Assembly: GCA_011048485.1 (NCBI GenBank)
Contig: DSDX01000179.1
Coordinates: 1-5,596, forward strand
Length of the DNA: 5,596 bases
Direction: 5' to 3'
From: Candidatus Aminicenantota bacterium
GTDB lineage: Bacteria > Acidobacteriota > Aminicenantia > Aminicenantales > Saccharicenantaceae
In this document: positions 5,126 to 5,596 of the stretch, in pieces
How positions within the stretch are numbered: the stretch's first letter is position 1
Layout of the letters: the number at the start of each line of letters is the position of its first letter
Translations under genes and position numbers: made by a program
Notes under the pieces: model-generated
The model's input: the letters and a program-made list of their open reading frames with translations, nothing else
The model's database searches: none
Told to the model about the DNA's origin: nothing

Positions 5126-5596
5126 ATGGACATGAAAGCGTTAGCCGAACAGCTGGTCAAGACGAGCCTCGAGAAAGGCGCCGACGCGGCCGAGGTCTAT
5201 ATCGAGTCGGGGCGGGTCCTGAGCCTCGACGTCCGCAAGGGCGAGATCGAGACGGTCGAGGACTCGGCCATGTCGGGGGCCGGGGTCCGGGTCTTCGTCA
5301 AGGGGCGGATGGCCTTCGCCAGCTCCAACGACCTGGGCGAGAGGGCCCTCGCCGACGCGGTCGGCCGGGCCATCGAGTTCGCCCGGATCACGACCGCCGA
5401 CCCCAACAACGTCCTGCCCGACGACAAGGGCGAGACGGCGGTCGCCGGTCTCCACGACCCCCGGATCGCCCAGATCCCCCTCGACGAGAAGATCGGGCTG
5501 GCCAAGCGGGCCGAAGAGCTGGCCCTGAAGGACGTCCGGATCACCAAAAGCGACGGGGCCCGCTACCAGGACACGGAGAGCGAGATCGTCATCGCC
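5126..5596 (+). CDS. tldE: TldE/PmbA-type partner of TldD, N-terminal part (cut by window edge)
   Basis: One hundred and fifty-seven codons are open from ATG 5126 to the right edge. GAAAGGACG (5111-5119) supplies the ribosome site 8 nt upstream; a second in-frame ATG at 5132 is a less likely start. The sequence begins MDMKALAEQLVKTSLEKGAD, then AAEVYIESGRVLSLDVRKGE, IETVEDSAMSGAGVRVFVKG and RMAFASSNDLGERALADAV. This is the TldD/PmbA N-terminal domain, similar in layout to the TldD copy upstream (compare GEVYIENRVSRSILLEEGKF). Family knowledge: TldE lacks the zinc ligands and forms an obligate heterodimer with TldD. The catalytic-domain region lies beyond the window, so TldE rather than a second TldD is inferred from position, 21 nt after tldD in the same direction. 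It has no signal peptide, unlike its partner. Confidence 0.88.
   Translation, partial: MDMKALAEQLVKTSLEKGADAAEVYIESGRVLSLDVRKGEIETVEDSAMSGAGVRVFVKGRMAFASSNDLGERALADAVGRAIEFARITTADPNNVLPDDKGETAVAGLHDPRIAQIPLDEKIGLAKRAEELALKDVRITKSDGARYQDTESEIVIA

Noticed and set aside
5141..5547. Two minus-strand frames opposite tldE
   Set aside because: Both are antisense to a well-matched TldE N-terminal domain and lack start signals.
3582..5596. TldD-TldE as maturation protease of a local RiPP (peptide antibiotic) cluster
   Set aside because: TldD-TldE can trim such precursors in known systems, but no precursor peptide, cyclase or transporter gene is visible in the window.

Overview
This 5.6 kb window is GC-rich, with genes packed on both strands. 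Two six-bladed beta-propeller secreted proteins with a characteristic N-terminal layout, a Tat-exported TldD-type protease, frequent signal peptides and GC-biased codons together suggest an uncultured Acidobacteriota/Aminicenantes-like bacterium. This is inferred from protein style; no marker gene is present.

Left part (1-1676): two divergent genes for secreted beta-propeller (NHL/6-bladed) proteins. The minus-strand one starts at a TTG at 182 and runs off the left edge. The plus-strand one (492-1676) is complete and looks like a lipoprotein. The 309 bp between them holds a plausible promoter for the plus gene, an 11-bp direct repeat and a short GC-rich hairpin.

Middle (1677-3210): a convergent stretch holds what looks like the last ~31 codons of a lost membrane methyltransferase gene (minus strand). 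Next comes a two-gene minus-strand operon: a short exported coiled-coil protein with a glutamine-rich N-terminus (2716-3210), then, 7 nt downstream, a predicted outer-membrane beta-barrel (1860-2708). A hairpin with a T-rich tail overlaps the barrel gene's stop codon and probably ends the transcript.

Intergenic 3211-3581: a divergent regulatory region, sharply AT-rich from about 3225 to 3340. It carries two near-identical 13-mers 25 bp apart, a small hairpin between them, an 11-8-11 inverted repeat, and a promoter with a perfect TATAAT box facing right.

Right part (3582-5596): a tldD-tldE pair for the heterodimeric zinc metalloprotease. TldD has a twin-arginine signal but its reading frame is broken by one base near 4035; the remainder is well conserved, including HEAVGH and the C-terminal Cys ligand. 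TldE follows 21 nt later without a signal peptide and is cut by the right edge. I found no clearly new defence, mobile or RiPP system. The points most worth a second look are the Tat-signal mismatch between TldD and TldE, the frame break, the glutamine-rich coiled-coil/barrel operon, and the structured intergenic region.
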